Assembly (NCBI GenBank): GCA_016742215.1
Contig: JACVCC010000004.1
Coordinates: 181,006-245,005, forward strand
Reading direction: 5' to 3'
Source: Brevundimonas sp.
GTDB lineage: Bacteria > Pseudomonadota > Alphaproteobacteria > Caulobacterales > Caulobacteraceae
DNA: 64,000 nucleotides
Numbering within the stretch: position 1 is the first letter of the stretch; every line of letters starts with the position of its first letter. The translations under genes and the position numbers were made by a program. The notes under the pieces are model-generated. The model saw only the letters and a program-made list of their open reading frames with translations, made no database searches and was not told the origin of the DNA. Shown here one piece after another: positions 8,373 through 16,197 of this stretch.

Positions 8373-8747
8373 ATGGCCTCGGACATCGATCTTCATCTCG
8401 GACGCCGTCTGCGCCGCCGTCGTCGCCTGCTGGGCCTGACCCAGCAGCAACTGGCTGCCCAGGTCGGGATCCGCTTCCAGCAGATCCAGAAATACGAGTG
8501 CGGCGCCAACCGCATCTCGGCGGCCCGCCTGTGGCAACTGGCCGAGGCGCTGGAATCGCCGGTCAGCTATTTCTACGACGGTCTGGAAGAGGCCATCGAG
8601 CGCAAGGAGGCCGCCAATCAGGGTGGCGAGATGTTTTCCCGCAAGGAAACGCTCGACCTGATCCAGGCCTACTACCAGCTGGACGAGAAGCCGCGCCGTC
8701 GCCTTCTGGACCTGGCCAAGTCGCTGCACGCCGAAGACGCGGCCTGA
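8373..8747 (+). CDS. XRE-family helix-turn-helix transcriptional regulator
   Basis: 124 residues. An N-terminal HTH_3 domain (about 8-65) contains the typical LGLTQQQLAAQVGIRFQQIQKYE helix-turn-helix and the RISAARLWQLAEALE helix. A C-terminal segment includes the conserved-looking SRKETLDLIQAYYQLDEKPRRRLLDLAKSL. Caulobacterales carry several such short Cro/CI-like proteins. The target is unknown. The Arg run RRLRRRRR before helix 1 is notable. The 183 bases upstream contain a small GTCCCG-cat-CGGGAC stem that could be an operator. Confidence 0.92.
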   Translation: MASDIDLHLGRRLRRRRRLLGLTQQQLAAQVGIRFQQIQKYECGANRISAARLWQLAEALESPVSYFYDGLEEAIERKEAANQGGEMFSRKETLDLIQAYYQLDEKPRRRLLDLAKSLHAEDAA

Positions 8748-8820
8748 TCGGACGCCCCTTCAGCGGGTTGCACACCGTTGAAGGGTGACATGACGGCGGG
8801 GCGTGAGTATCCCGCCCGTC

Positions 8821-9606
8821 ATGACCGAATTTGAGCGCTTCATCGTCGAGCTGACGTCGGCCGCGGCCGAAGTCACCCTGCCCTTCTTCCGCTCGGACAT
8901 CGGGCATGTGGACAAGGGCGGCGCGGCGGGTTTCGACCCCGTCACGGAAGCCGACAAGCAGGCGGAAGCCGCGATCCGCAAGATCATCGCCGCCCGCTAT
9001 CCTGACCACGGCGTCATCGGCGAGGAGTATGGCGAGGATCGACCGGACGCCGAGTTCGTCTGGGTGCTGGATCCGGTTGACGGAACCAGGGCGTTCATCG
9101 CCGGCCTGCCGCTGTGGACCACGCTGATCGGCCTGCGCCACAACGGCAAGCCCGTCGTGGGCGCCATTGCACAGCCCTATCTGGACGAGGTCTTCGTCGG
9201 CGGACCGTCGGGCGCGCAGCTGCTGTCGCGCGGCGGGTCGCGACCGCTGAAGACCCGGCCGATCGAGACGCTGAACGACGCCATCATCGCCACCACCGAT
9301 CCCGCCATCTTCACCGGATCGGAGCTGGGCGCCTGGACGCAGGTCCGGGCCGCGGCCCGCCTGGCCCGTCTGGGCTGCGACGCCTATGCCTATGCCATGC
9401 TGGCAGACGGCCGGATCGATCTGGTCGCAGAGAGCGGCCTGAAGGTCTGGGACTGGTCAGCCCTCGTGCCCGTCATCGAGGCGGCCGGCGGCGAGGTCAC
9501 CAACTGGCGCGGCGAGACGCCGGACGGCACGGGACAGATCCTGGCCGTCGGCGATGCCCGCATTCGCGAACAGGCACTGGTCACGCTGAAACGCGCAGCT
9601 CTCTAG
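8821..9606 (+). CDS. hisN: Inositol monophosphatase family protein, probable histidinol-phosphatase (HisN type)
   Basis: 261 residues from this start. It has the IMPase metal site: GEEYGED (metal-binding Glu), WVLDPVDGTRAFIAGLPLW (Asp residues) and the late VWDWSALVPVIEAAGG motif. The RAFIAGLPLWTTLIGL sequence is characteristic of HisN-type histidinol-phosphate phosphatases (TIGR02067) rather than SuhB or CysQ. It would catalyse the penultimate step of histidine synthesis. A GTG at 8803, six codons upstream in frame, is an alternative start; neither has a strong SD. A 7+3-bp stem (8756-8785) separates it from the regulator gene. Confidence 0.85.
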   Translation: MTEFERFIVELTSAAAEVTLPFFRSDIGHVDKGGAAGFDPVTEADKQAEAAIRKIIAARYPDHGVIGEEYGEDRPDAEFVWVLDPVDGTRAFIAGLPLWTTLIGLRHNGKPVVGAIAQPYLDEVFVGGPSGAQLLSRGGSRPLKTRPIETLNDAIIATTDPAIFTGSELGAWTQVRAAARLARLGCDAYAYAMLADGRIDLVAESGLKVWDWSALVPVIEAAGGEVTNWRGETPDGTGQILAVGDARIREQALVTLKRAAL

Positions 9607-9615
9607 CCGATCAGG

Positions 9616-10668
9616 TCAGGCGACGCTGGGCTCGGCCTCGGGCTCCGGAGCCTGCTCGGCGGGCGATGCGATCGGGCTCAAGTCCTCGACCGGCGACACA
9701 TAGGCCGCCATGGAATCGAACTCCTCAAGGAAGACGGCGCGCTTGTCGTCCGTCTCCATGATGACTTCATGCTTCGAGGCTGGAACCTCGACATAGCGCC
9801 CGCGGCCCAGCCGTTTGGCGGCCCATTTGTTGGTCTGTTTCCAGACGCGGTCGTCCTCGGCCGCCTGAACGATCGCGACCGGGATGCGGACCGCCTTCAG
9901 CGCCTTGGGCTTGAGCGAACGTTCGCCGGCATCGAGCCCGAACGCCAGCCAGCCCCAGGTCGGGCCGCCGACCGCAAGGTGCGGACAGGCGAACAACTGC
10001 TGACGCCATTGCTCGTAACGGGTCTCGTCCGAGGTCAGGGCGTCCTTGTCGAAGGTGTGGTCGAAGGGATCGTCCGGATCGTCCAGCACATAGTCGCCCG
10101 CCTTGCCGTGCCGCAGGTTCCAGCGCACGGCCAGCTTCACCGACCACATCGACCGCTTGCCGGTCTTGATGCGCAGCATGGGGCTGGACAGGATCGCGCC
10201 GGAGAACCGGGTCTCGCCGTTTTCCAGCGTCATCAGATTCAGCACGCCGCCCATCGAATGGCCGACCATGACCCAGGGCTTGGGCGCGCGGGTCTCGAAG
10301 GCGTCCAGAAGGCGGGCGTAGTCGTCGAGGAACTCCTCGACCGCCCGCGCGTGACCTTTCAGCCGGTCGGGCAGCAGGCGGGCCGACAGGCCCTGACCGC
10401 GCCAGTCATGGGCCAGCACGCACCAGCCGCGGGCGAGGAAATTGCCGATGACCTCGAAATATTTCTCGATCGGCTCGGTCCGGCCGGGGCTTAGAACCAC
10501 CGTACCGCGCGGTTTGCGAGCCACCAGCGCCGACGGGGTCCAGAAGGCGGCGCGCAGGCGCAGGCCGCCGGCGCCCCGGAACCATTCGCCCTGCCCGCCC
10601 GGAGGCGCAGAGGCGCCCGGGACCCCCATCAGGGGTGCATTGGCGGCGTAGGCGGCGGCTCGGTTCAC
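9616..10668 (-). CDS. Alpha/beta hydrolase, lysophospholipase-like (PldB/S33 type)
   Basis: 350 residues with the serine hydrolase fold: nucleophile elbow VGHSMGG (Ser138), oxyanion region VVLSPGRTEPIEKYFEVI, and HDWRGQGLS. Asp (AAEDDRVW) and His (ASKHEVIME) complete the triad near the C-terminus, followed by an acidic Pro/Glu tail. The family cleaves lysophospholipids or monoacylglycerols; the substrate is inferred only. The GTG start overlaps the TGA of the upstream methyltransferase-like gene (GTGA, 10665-10668), so translation is probably coupled. Confidence 0.9.
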   Translation of the reverse strand: MNRAAAYAANAPLMGVPGASAPPGGQGEWFRGAGGLRLRAAFWTPSALVARKPRGTVVLSPGRTEPIEKYFEVIGNFLARGWCVLAHDWRGQGLSARLLPDRLKGHARAVEEFLDDYARLLDAFETRAPKPWVMVGHSMGGVLNLMTLENGETRFSGAILSSPMLRIKTGKRSMWSVKLAVRWNLRHGKAGDYVLDDPDDPFDHTFDKDALTSDETRYEQWRQQLFACPHLAVGGPTWGWLAFGLDAGERSLKPKALKAVRIPVAIVQAAEDDRVWKQTNKWAAKRLGRGRYVEVPASKHEVIMETDDKRAVFLEEFDSMAAYVSPVEDLSPIASPAEQAPEPEAEPSVA

Positions 10669-11576
10669 TCTGGCTTCCTGAATTTCAAGGTCATACGGTC
10701 ACTCTCACCGATCTCGTCGTACTTGCTACGATCGAAGGTCGGATCGGGCGGCGAGCCGCTCGGCGCGGTGAGGCGCCGCGGCGGAAGGGTCTCGACGCCG
10801 AACGGATGATCCTTGGTATCCCTTTCATTCGCGTTGATTTCCGACGCGGCGACGAAGGCGAAGCCCGCCTCGGCCGCCAGCTGTCTGACGAACGCTTCCT
10901 GGACATATCCGTTCGCTGCGGCCGGATCCTGATCCTCGTCCGGCGCGAGACGGTGCTGCTCGACACCGAGGATGCCGCCCGGTCGCAGGGCGGCGAAGGC
11001 GTCGGCGAAGGCCTTTTCGGCGATGCCGGCGGCCATCCACTGGTGGATGCTGCGCATGAACAGGACCATGTCCGCCGTGCCGGCCGCCGTCACAGGGCCC
11101 GAGGTGGCGCCGAAGGCGCTGATCTCGATCTGGCCGTAAAGACGACGATCGTTGGTGAAGCGCTGCTGGAAGGCCGCCATCAGCTGGACTTGGGCCGGAT
11201 CGGCGCCGGGCCCGGTCTGGAAGCCGGCAGCGACATAGGTCCCTGCGCCCTCGGCCAGATAGGGGGCGAGGATTTCGGTGTACCAGCCGCTGCCGGGCCA
11301 GAACTCGACCACCTTCATGCGCGGCTGAAGGCCGAAGAAGCGCAGGGTCTCCATCGGGTGGCGCCAGGCGTCGCGACCGGCATCCTGAACTCGCCACGGC
11401 CCCTGAACCGCCCATTCGAGCGAGCCCTTGGGCGGGCCATCGGGTGTCGGTTCAGGCTCGGCGGTCTGCTCGCGACGCCCACAGGCCGACACGCCCATAA
11501 GGCCCGCCGCCGCTACGCCGGACAAAACGCTCCGGCGCGACGGTGTAAACCGCCGGCCCTTCGTCACATCAGTCAT
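10665..11576 (-). CDS. Exported methyltransferase-like lipoprotein (COG4798 type), copy 1
   Basis: 303 residues. The N-terminus has a twin-arginine-like and lipoprotein-like signal (SRRSVLSGVAAAGLMGVSAC). A class I methyltransferase-like core follows: KVVEFWPGSGWYTEILAPY (motif I), TADMVLFMRSIHQW (motif II), LRPGGILGVEQHRL (motif III), and the C-terminal ESDRMTLKFRKP. COG4798 is annotated as predicted methyltransferase, but a SAM-dependent enzyme outside the cytoplasm is unexplained. A second paralogue follows upstream at 11672-12499, and the coupled hydrolase lies downstream. Confidence 0.85.
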   Translation of the reverse strand: MTDVTKGRRFTPSRRSVLSGVAAAGLMGVSACGRREQTAEPEPTPDGPPKGSLEWAVQGPWRVQDAGRDAWRHPMETLRFFGLQPRMKVVEFWPGSGWYTEILAPYLAEGAGTYVAAGFQTGPGADPAQVQLMAAFQQRFTNDRRLYGQIEISAFGATSGPVTAAGTADMVLFMRSIHQWMAAGIAEKAFADAFAALRPGGILGVEQHRLAPDEDQDPAAANGYVQEAFVRQLAAEAGFAFVAASEINANERDTKDHPFGVETLPPRRLTAPSGSPPDPTFDRSKYDEIGESDRMTLKFRKPE

Positions 11577-11671
11577 GCACGTCCCCCGGTCGGGCGTGTC
11601 GGCTTGTCGACAAACGCCCCGGTCGAAACGGGCTTAACCCTGTTCCCGCACGGGGTCAAAGCCCGCACCGA

Positions 11672-12499
11672 TCAGCCCGGCTTGCGGAACCGCAGGGTCA
11701 TACGGTCGCTCTCGCCGACCGCATCCAGCTCGGCGCGCTCGGCCTCGGTCAGCGGAGTCGGACGATCAAACGTATTGCCCTCGCGAGGCGCGCTGACCCG
11801 GGTCGGCGGCAGGCTCCAGACACCGTAGGGGTGATCGTGGTCGTCCTTCGGATTGGCGTTCAGTTGGCTGCGCTCCTCGAGCACGAAACCGGCGGCCTGG
11901 GCGGCGCGGATGACATAGCTCTCGGAGACATAGCCGGTCGGGGCGGTCTGGTCGGGGTTCAGCCCTTCCGGCCCGCGATGCTGCTCGATGGCCAGGACGC
12001 CGCCCGGCTTCAGTGCTTTGAAGAAGGCTTCCATGTAGGGACCGGTACGGCCGTTGCGGTGCCAGTTGTGAAGGGCGCGAGCGACCACCACCATGTCGGC
12101 CGAGCCGTCGGCCACACCCATGCCCTCCAGCGGGCGGTTCACGCCGACGTAGGTTCCGCCGGTCGCCGCAGCGTAGGGCTCGAGGATGTTGCGCCACCAG
12201 CCGGCACGGCCGGGTTCGATCTCGACCACCGTCAGATTCGGACGCAGGCCCCAGAAGGTCAGGGTCTCGAAGGGGTGGCGGAACTGGTCGCGGGCCCGGT
12301 CAGCGGCTGGCCGGGTTTCCGAGGCGACAGCGGCCTGCAGGGCGGCGTCTTCCTGATGCACCGGAGGCATCATGGCGGCGCGGCGCGCGGTGCGCTGGGC
12401 CGGAGTCTCGTCCAGGGTCGGCATGGCCGGCAGGGTCTGGGCGGAGGCAAGGGCAGGAGCCATCAGGGCCGCAGCGGCGGCGAGGGCGAACAGGCGCAT
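11672..12499 (-). CDS. Exported methyltransferase-like protein (COG4798 type), copy 2
   Basis: 275 residues with a Sec signal peptide (MRLFALAAAAALMAPALASAQ). It is homologous to copy 1 along the mature region: RHPFETLTFWGLRP, ALKPGGVLAIEQHRG, GYVSESYV and ESDRMTLRFRKP are shared. Motif I is degenerate (EIEPGRAGWWRNILEPY), and a segment of about 35 residues present in copy 1 between motif I and ADMV is missing. The two genes are separated by about 90 bases with a TTGACCC...GGTTAAG promoter-like pair and a TTGTCGACAA palindrome at 11604-11613. Whether it still binds SAM is uncertain. Confidence 0.85.
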   Translation of the reverse strand: MRLFALAAAAALMAPALASAQTLPAMPTLDETPAQRTARRAAMMPPVHQEDAALQAAVASETRPAADRARDQFRHPFETLTFWGLRPNLTVVEIEPGRAGWWRNILEPYAAATGGTYVGVNRPLEGMGVADGSADMVVVARALHNWHRNGRTGPYMEAFFKALKPGGVLAIEQHRGPEGLNPDQTAPTGYVSESYVIRAAQAAGFVLEERSQLNANPKDDHDHPYGVWSLPPTRVSAPREGNTFDRPTPLTEAERAELDAVGESDRMTLRFRKPG

Positions 12500-12616
12500 G
12501 GACGTCTTCCTTCAGAACGGCGTCGACTTCAGTGGGCGCGACCCTGACCGCAGCTGGCGGCAGGGGCAAGCGAGGTTCGGCGACAAGCGACGAAATCACG
12601 CGACCTTGAACGTCCC

Positions 12617-12644
12617 CTTGAACGTCTTCCGTCGTCTCCTACCT
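12617..12644 (+). promoter_or_regulatory. Probable heat-shock sigma-32 (RpoH) promoter of hsp20
   Basis: CTTGAA at 12617-12622 and CCTACCT at 12638-12644 are separated by 15 bases. This matches the alphaproteobacterial RpoH pattern CTTG-N17/18-CYTATNT with one mismatch in the -10 box. A second CTTGAA (12605-12610) precedes it as a direct repeat. The predicted transcript would carry a leader of about 130 bases ahead of hsp20. Confidence 0.5.
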
Positions 12645-12722
12645 CTTCTTCCGAGGCCGCCGATGTCGGGGTCTCCAGACCGGACGGGGCCGAATGCGGG
12701 CCGACCGGGCTGAACTCCCACT

Positions 12723-12784
12723 ACCGGTCCGGGCATCAAACCGCGGGACCGGTTCACCTTGCTGATCCCAGGAGGATGACCATG
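12723..12784 (+). promoter_or_regulatory. Possible ROSE-like RNA thermometer in the hsp20 leader
   Basis: Two hairpins precede the start codon. The first has a perfect 8-bp stem (ACCGGTCC 12723-12730 with GGACCGGT 12746-12753). The second pairs CCTTGCT (12757-12763) with the Shine-Dalgarno AGGAGG (12770-12775) across a 6-base loop, leaving the G of TTGCT bulged. A UYGCU motif opposite the SD with a bulged G is the hallmark of ROSE elements controlling rhizobial small heat-shock genes. This identification rests on pattern only. Confidence 0.5.
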
Positions 12785-13249
12785 CGTACCTATGATTTCT
12801 CGCCGCTGTACCGTTCGGCCGTCGGCTTCGACCGTCTGGCCGGTCTGCTGGAAAGCGCCGCGCGCACCAGCCAGGAAAACGGTTGGCCGCCCTACAACAT
12901 CGAGACGACCGGCGAGAACGCCTATCGCATCGAGATCGCCGTCGCCGGCTTCAAGCCCGACGAGCTGACGCTCGAGGTGAAGGAGAACCTGCTGACCGTC
13001 ACTGGCCGCAAGACCGCCAATGACGATGCGGGCGCCGAGCGCACCTATCTGCACCGCGGCCTGGCCGAGCGCGACTTCGAGCGCCGGTTCCAGCTGGCCG
13101 ACTATGTGGTGGTGAAGACCGCCGATCTGGTCAACGGCCTGCTGTCGATCGAGCTGGCCCGCGAGCTGCCGGAGGCGCTCAAGCCCCGCCGCATCGAGAT
13201 CGGCGCCGGCAAGCCGCTGATCGAGGGCAAGAAGGCGAAAGCGGCGTAA
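12782..13249 (+). CDS. Small heat-shock protein, Hsp20/IbpA family
   Basis: 155-residue chaperone that binds unfolding proteins. The alpha-crystallin domain spans about 38-135, starting [22 protein letters not shown], with [17 protein letters not shown] and the [17 protein letters not shown] strand. The [14 protein letters not shown] strand carries an L-S-I version of the C-terminal beta strand. ATG 12782 is preferred over the in-frame ATG 12776 because AGGAGG ends at 12775, giving 6-base spacing to 12782 and none to 12776. The leader carries an RpoH-like promoter and a ROSE-like hairpin. Confidence 0.95.
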   Translation: MRTYDFSPLYRSAVGFDRLAGLLESAARTSQENGWPPYNIETTGENAYRIEIAVAGFKPDELTLEVKENLLTVTGRKTANDDAGAERTYLHRGLAERDFERRFQLADYVVVKTADLVNGLLSIELARELPEALKPRRIEIGAGKPLIEGKKAKAA

Positions 13250-13302
13250 GGCCCGCCATCGCTGGCCTCAAGTAGCCGACAGGCGACAGGCCAAAGGAGT
13301 GA

Positions 13303-13330
13303 GGGGCGGCGCGATGCGTCGCCCCTTTTT
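13303..13330 (+). terminator. Terminator after hsp20
   Basis: The stem GGGGCG..GC / GC..CGCCCC with a short loop is followed by TTTTT, about 55 bases after the hsp20 stop. Confidence 0.85.
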
Positions 13331-13335
13331 CGTGG

Positions 13336-14595
13336 TCACGACAGATCGAGACCGCGGGCGCTGGTGGTGATCGCGCCGTCCATCTCGGCCTGACGCAGGC
13401 AGGCGCCGCGCAGGACCGCGCGGGTCAGGTCCGCACTCTTCAGGTTGGCGCGCTTCAGGTCGGCGCCCGACAGGTCCGCCCCCTTCAGATTGGCGCCGGT
13501 CAGGTCCGCCGGCAGCAGGCGTTCGGGACCGATCATCAGCGGCCCCAACTGGGCGCCGCGCAGGTCTGCGCCGGCCAGCCGCGACCGCGCCAGGCGGGCG
13601 CCGCGCAGATCGGCGCCCTTCAGATTGGCCGAGCGGAGGTCCGCGTCCTCAAGGTGCGCGCCCTGAAGCTGAACGCCCTCCATGTCGAGGCCGTAGAAGA
13701 CCGCCCCCTTGGCCGACAGCGCCGTGAGATTGTAACCGCGGATCGACCGCAGGGAGCGGAGATCGACGCCGTCGAACACCGACGGCTGCCCCTCGCCGCC
13801 ACCGGTCTCGCACCAGCGCGCGTGTTCCGCCAGCATGTCGGCCGCCGGCATCTTGTCCACGGGCGACCCCGAGGCGCGGTCGGTCAGACAGCCCGACATA
13901 TCCGCCCCGTCGGTCCGCCACATCGCAGCCTTCACACCCACCAGAACAGCATCCCGCAGGTCCGCGCCTGTCAGGTCGCAGCCCGACATGTCGGCGCCGG
14001 CGAGGTCCGCGCCGCGGAAGCTCGCGTGCTTCAGGTTGGCCCGGACCAGCTTGCAGTCCTTCATGATGGCGTCGGAGAAGTCGGCCGAGACGGCGACGAT
14101 GCCGGTCAGCTTCGACCGCTCCAGATTGGCGCCGCTCAGATTGGCGCCCTGAGCCTGTGTGTCATGGCGCTGCTGGGCCTCGATCACGCGGAAGCCGAGT
14201 TTGGGGTCCGAGGCGGCGATGGTGCCTTCGCGCAGATCGGCCTCGAACAGGTCGGCGCCCGTCAGGTCCGCGCCGCGCAGGCAGGCGCCGCGCAGGTCGG
14301 CCCGCCGCATGCTGGCGTCCTTGAGAACCACCTCCTGCATGTCCGCGCCGAAGAAGGTGGCGTTGTCGAGCGTCGCGCCGGTCAGGTCGCAGCCGATCAT
14401 GCTCGAGGCGGCAAAGTCGGCGTCGGCCAGATTGCGTCCGGCCAGACTGAGCCCCGAGAGGTCCATCCATGCGAAGACCGCGCGGGCGCCCCCGGGCTTG
14501 GCCTGCCACAGCCGGTCATGCCGGGCGCAGATCGCGTCCAGTTCGTTCTGATCGATGCGCCTTCTGGCGGCGGGCTGGGCCGTGTTCCCCGACAT
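13336..14595 (-). CDS. Pentapeptide-repeat protein with two duplicated modules
   Basis: 419 residues, mostly A(D/N)LxG-type pentapeptides, which fold as a right-handed quadrilateral beta-helix. Two tracts (about 44-235 and 275-405) are each preceded by a short helical module with the shared pattern L..(H)..W...GG...F...DL: residues 16-48 (ELDAICARHDRLW...GG...MDLSGL) and 252-284 (ADMLAEHARWCETGGG...VDLRSL). That indicates internal duplication of a capped helix. No enzymatic domain or signal peptide is present. Related proteins include DNA-mimicking gyrase-protection factors, but many have no known role. Confidence 0.92.
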   Translation of the reverse strand: MSGNTAQPAARRRIDQNELDAICARHDRLWQAKPGGARAVFAWMDLSGLSLAGRNLADADFAASSMIGCDLTGATLDNATFFGADMQEVVLKDASMRRADLRGACLRGADLTGADLFEADLREGTIAASDPKLGFRVIEAQQRHDTQAQGANLSGANLERSKLTGIVAVSADFSDAIMKDCKLVRANLKHASFRGADLAGADMSGCDLTGADLRDAVLVGVKAAMWRTDGADMSGCLTDRASGSPVDKMPAADMLAEHARWCETGGGEGQPSVFDGVDLRSLRSIRGYNLTALSAKGAVFYGLDMEGVQLQGAHLEDADLRSANLKGADLRGARLARSRLAGADLRGAQLGPLMIGPERLLPADLTGANLKGADLSGADLKRANLKSADLTRAVLRGACLRQAEMDGAITTSARGLDLS

Positions 14596-14661
14596 TGACC
14601 CAGAATGGCACGCTGGCGCTTAAAAAAGCGTGTGGAATCGAGCGTTACAGCAGGATTTCAC

Positions 14662-15300
14662 TCAGAGAGTCAGGAGCCCCTGATCCCGTAGCGCTTCCGC
14701 CAGTTCTCCCGGTCCGACCCAGAGGCGGGTGTAGCCAGCCTCGCCCAGGCGCTTGAGCTCGGTCGGCAGGTCGGATCGGGAGGAGGCGGCGAACCGGGCG
14801 TCGAACCCCTGGCCCGTCTCGTCGATGCGGACCATGGGCCGGCCGGTCTCGACCCTGTGAAGGTAGCCCTCGTACAGAACGGCTGCCTCCGGCGCGAGCA
14901 GGCCGGTCTCGACCTCCAGCCCCGCCTTCTTCAGGCGTTCCACGCCGCGGCCCGAAGCGAAGGGCGACGGATCGACGGCGGCGACCACCACGCGGGTGAC
15001 GCCGGCGTCCATCAGGAAGTGCGAGCAGGAGGTCCGGCCCGACGAGCGCGCGCCGCAGGGTTCCATGGTTACATAGGCGGTAGCGCCCTTCGCCTTGTCG
15101 CCGGCGGCAGGCACAGCCTGCTCCTCGGCATGCGGACGTCCGCCGGGCGCCGTAGCGGCTTCCGACACCACCTCGCCGTCCCTGACGATCACGCAGCCGA
15201 CCGCCGGATTGGGCCAGGTCTGGCCCATCCGCGCCTTGGCCAGGGCAATGGCCCGGCCCATGAAGCGGATGTCGTCGGAGGCTTGCTGCGCGGTGGTCAT
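14662..15300 (-). CDS. RibD-like deaminase without a full reductase domain
   Basis: 212 residues. Residues 10-150 form a cytidine-deaminase-type RibD domain: WPNPAVGCVIVRDGEVV, the zinc/catalytic RPHAEEQA (His57, Glu59), and MEPCGARSSGRTSC (Cys82, Cys92). Full RibD proteins continue with a reductase domain of about 200 residues. Here only about 60 residues follow, with a short YTRLWVGPGELAEALRDQGLL stretch resembling the end of that domain. It would perform only the deamination step of riboflavin synthesis, if that. ATG 15300 was chosen at the conserved N-terminus. It lies 2 bases after gpmA, so the two are an operon. Confidence 0.85.
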   Translation of the reverse strand: MTTAQQASDDIRFMGRAIALAKARMGQTWPNPAVGCVIVRDGEVVSEAATAPGGRPHAEEQAVPAAGDKAKGATAYVTMEPCGARSSGRTSCSHFLMDAGVTRVVVAAVDPSPFASGRGVERLKKAGLEVETGLLAPEAAVLYEGYLHRVETGRPMVRIDETGQGFDARFAASSRSDLPTELKRLGEAGYTRLWVGPGELAEALRDQGLLTL

Positions 15301-15302
15301 GA

Positions 15303-16019
15303 TCAGGCTCCAACCGGCGGCAGCGGCGTGGCGCGGGCGTCGTCGAGGTAGCGGGCGGCCGTCGGCTTGAGCCCGGCGTCCAGATCGATCTCGAGCGGAT
15401 TGCCGGTCGGGATCTCGACGCCGACGATCTGGTCGTCCGGCACGCCGAACAGGTGTTTGACGATGGCGCGCAGGGAGTTGCCATGGGCGGCTATCAGCAC
15501 GTCCTCGCCGGCCTGCAGGCGCGGGGCGATGGCCTCGTTCCAGTAGGGCAGGACGCGATCCAGCGTCGTTTTCAGGCTCTCGGTGTCCGGAATGTCCTTG
15601 CCGGCATAGCGGGCGTCGGCGGTGAAGTCCCATTCGCCGCCCGGCGCCAGCGGCGGCGGCGGAATGTCGTAGCTGCGGCGCCAGATCTTCACCTGATCCT
15701 CGCCGTGCTTCGCGGCGGTCTCGGCCTTGTCCAGACCGGTCAGGCCGCCGTAGTGGCGCTCGTTCAGACGCCAGTCCTCGATGACGGGAACATCCTTCAG
15801 GCTCGCGGCGTCAAGCGCCAATGCGCCAGTCCGTTTCGCCCGCTTCAGGACCGAGGTGAACATCACCGCCGGCTTGAATTTCGCTTCCGCAATCAGTTCG
15901 CCGCCGCGCCGGGCCTGGGCCTCGCCCTCGGCCGTCAGATCGACATCAACCCAGCCGGTGAAGCGGTTTTCCAGGTTCCACTGGCTCTGGCCGTGGCGCA
16001 ACAGGATCAGGCGGGGCAT
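15303..16019 (-). CDS. gpmA: 2,3-bisphosphoglycerate-dependent phosphoglycerate mutase
   Basis: 238-residue glycolytic enzyme interconverting 3- and 2-phosphoglycerate. The phosphohistidine motif LLRHGQSQWNLENRFTGW contains His9. NERHYGGLTGLDKAETA carries the acid/base Glu, and AAHGNSLRAIVKHL holds the second His. ATG 16019 has GGAG about 8 bases upstream and starts at the conserved MPRLILLRHG; in-frame upstream codons are not conserved-looking. The RibD-like gene follows after 2 bases. Confidence 0.95.
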   Translation of the reverse strand: MPRLILLRHGQSQWNLENRFTGWVDVDLTAEGEAQARRGGELIAEAKFKPAVMFTSVLKRAKRTGALALDAASLKDVPVIEDWRLNERHYGGLTGLDKAETAAKHGEDQVKIWRRSYDIPPPPLAPGGEWDFTADARYAGKDIPDTESLKTTLDRVLPYWNEAIAPRLQAGEDVLIAAHGNSLRAIVKHLFGVPDDQIVGVEIPTGNPLEIDLDAGLKPTAARYLDDARATPLPPVGA

Positions 16020-16197
16020 GAAGGTCTCCGGTGAACGTCGAACCGGGGTAGGCCCGGGGTCGAAATGGGTCAAGGTTCGGTGCGTTCGGCGGTTCCGGGG
16101 ACCCGGCCACTGACTCGTGCGTTGTTGCGGCCTCGCGGCCTGCGCGGCTACAACCGCCGCCAGCTTCGCCGCCCGGAACGGCAACCCAGGATCACAG

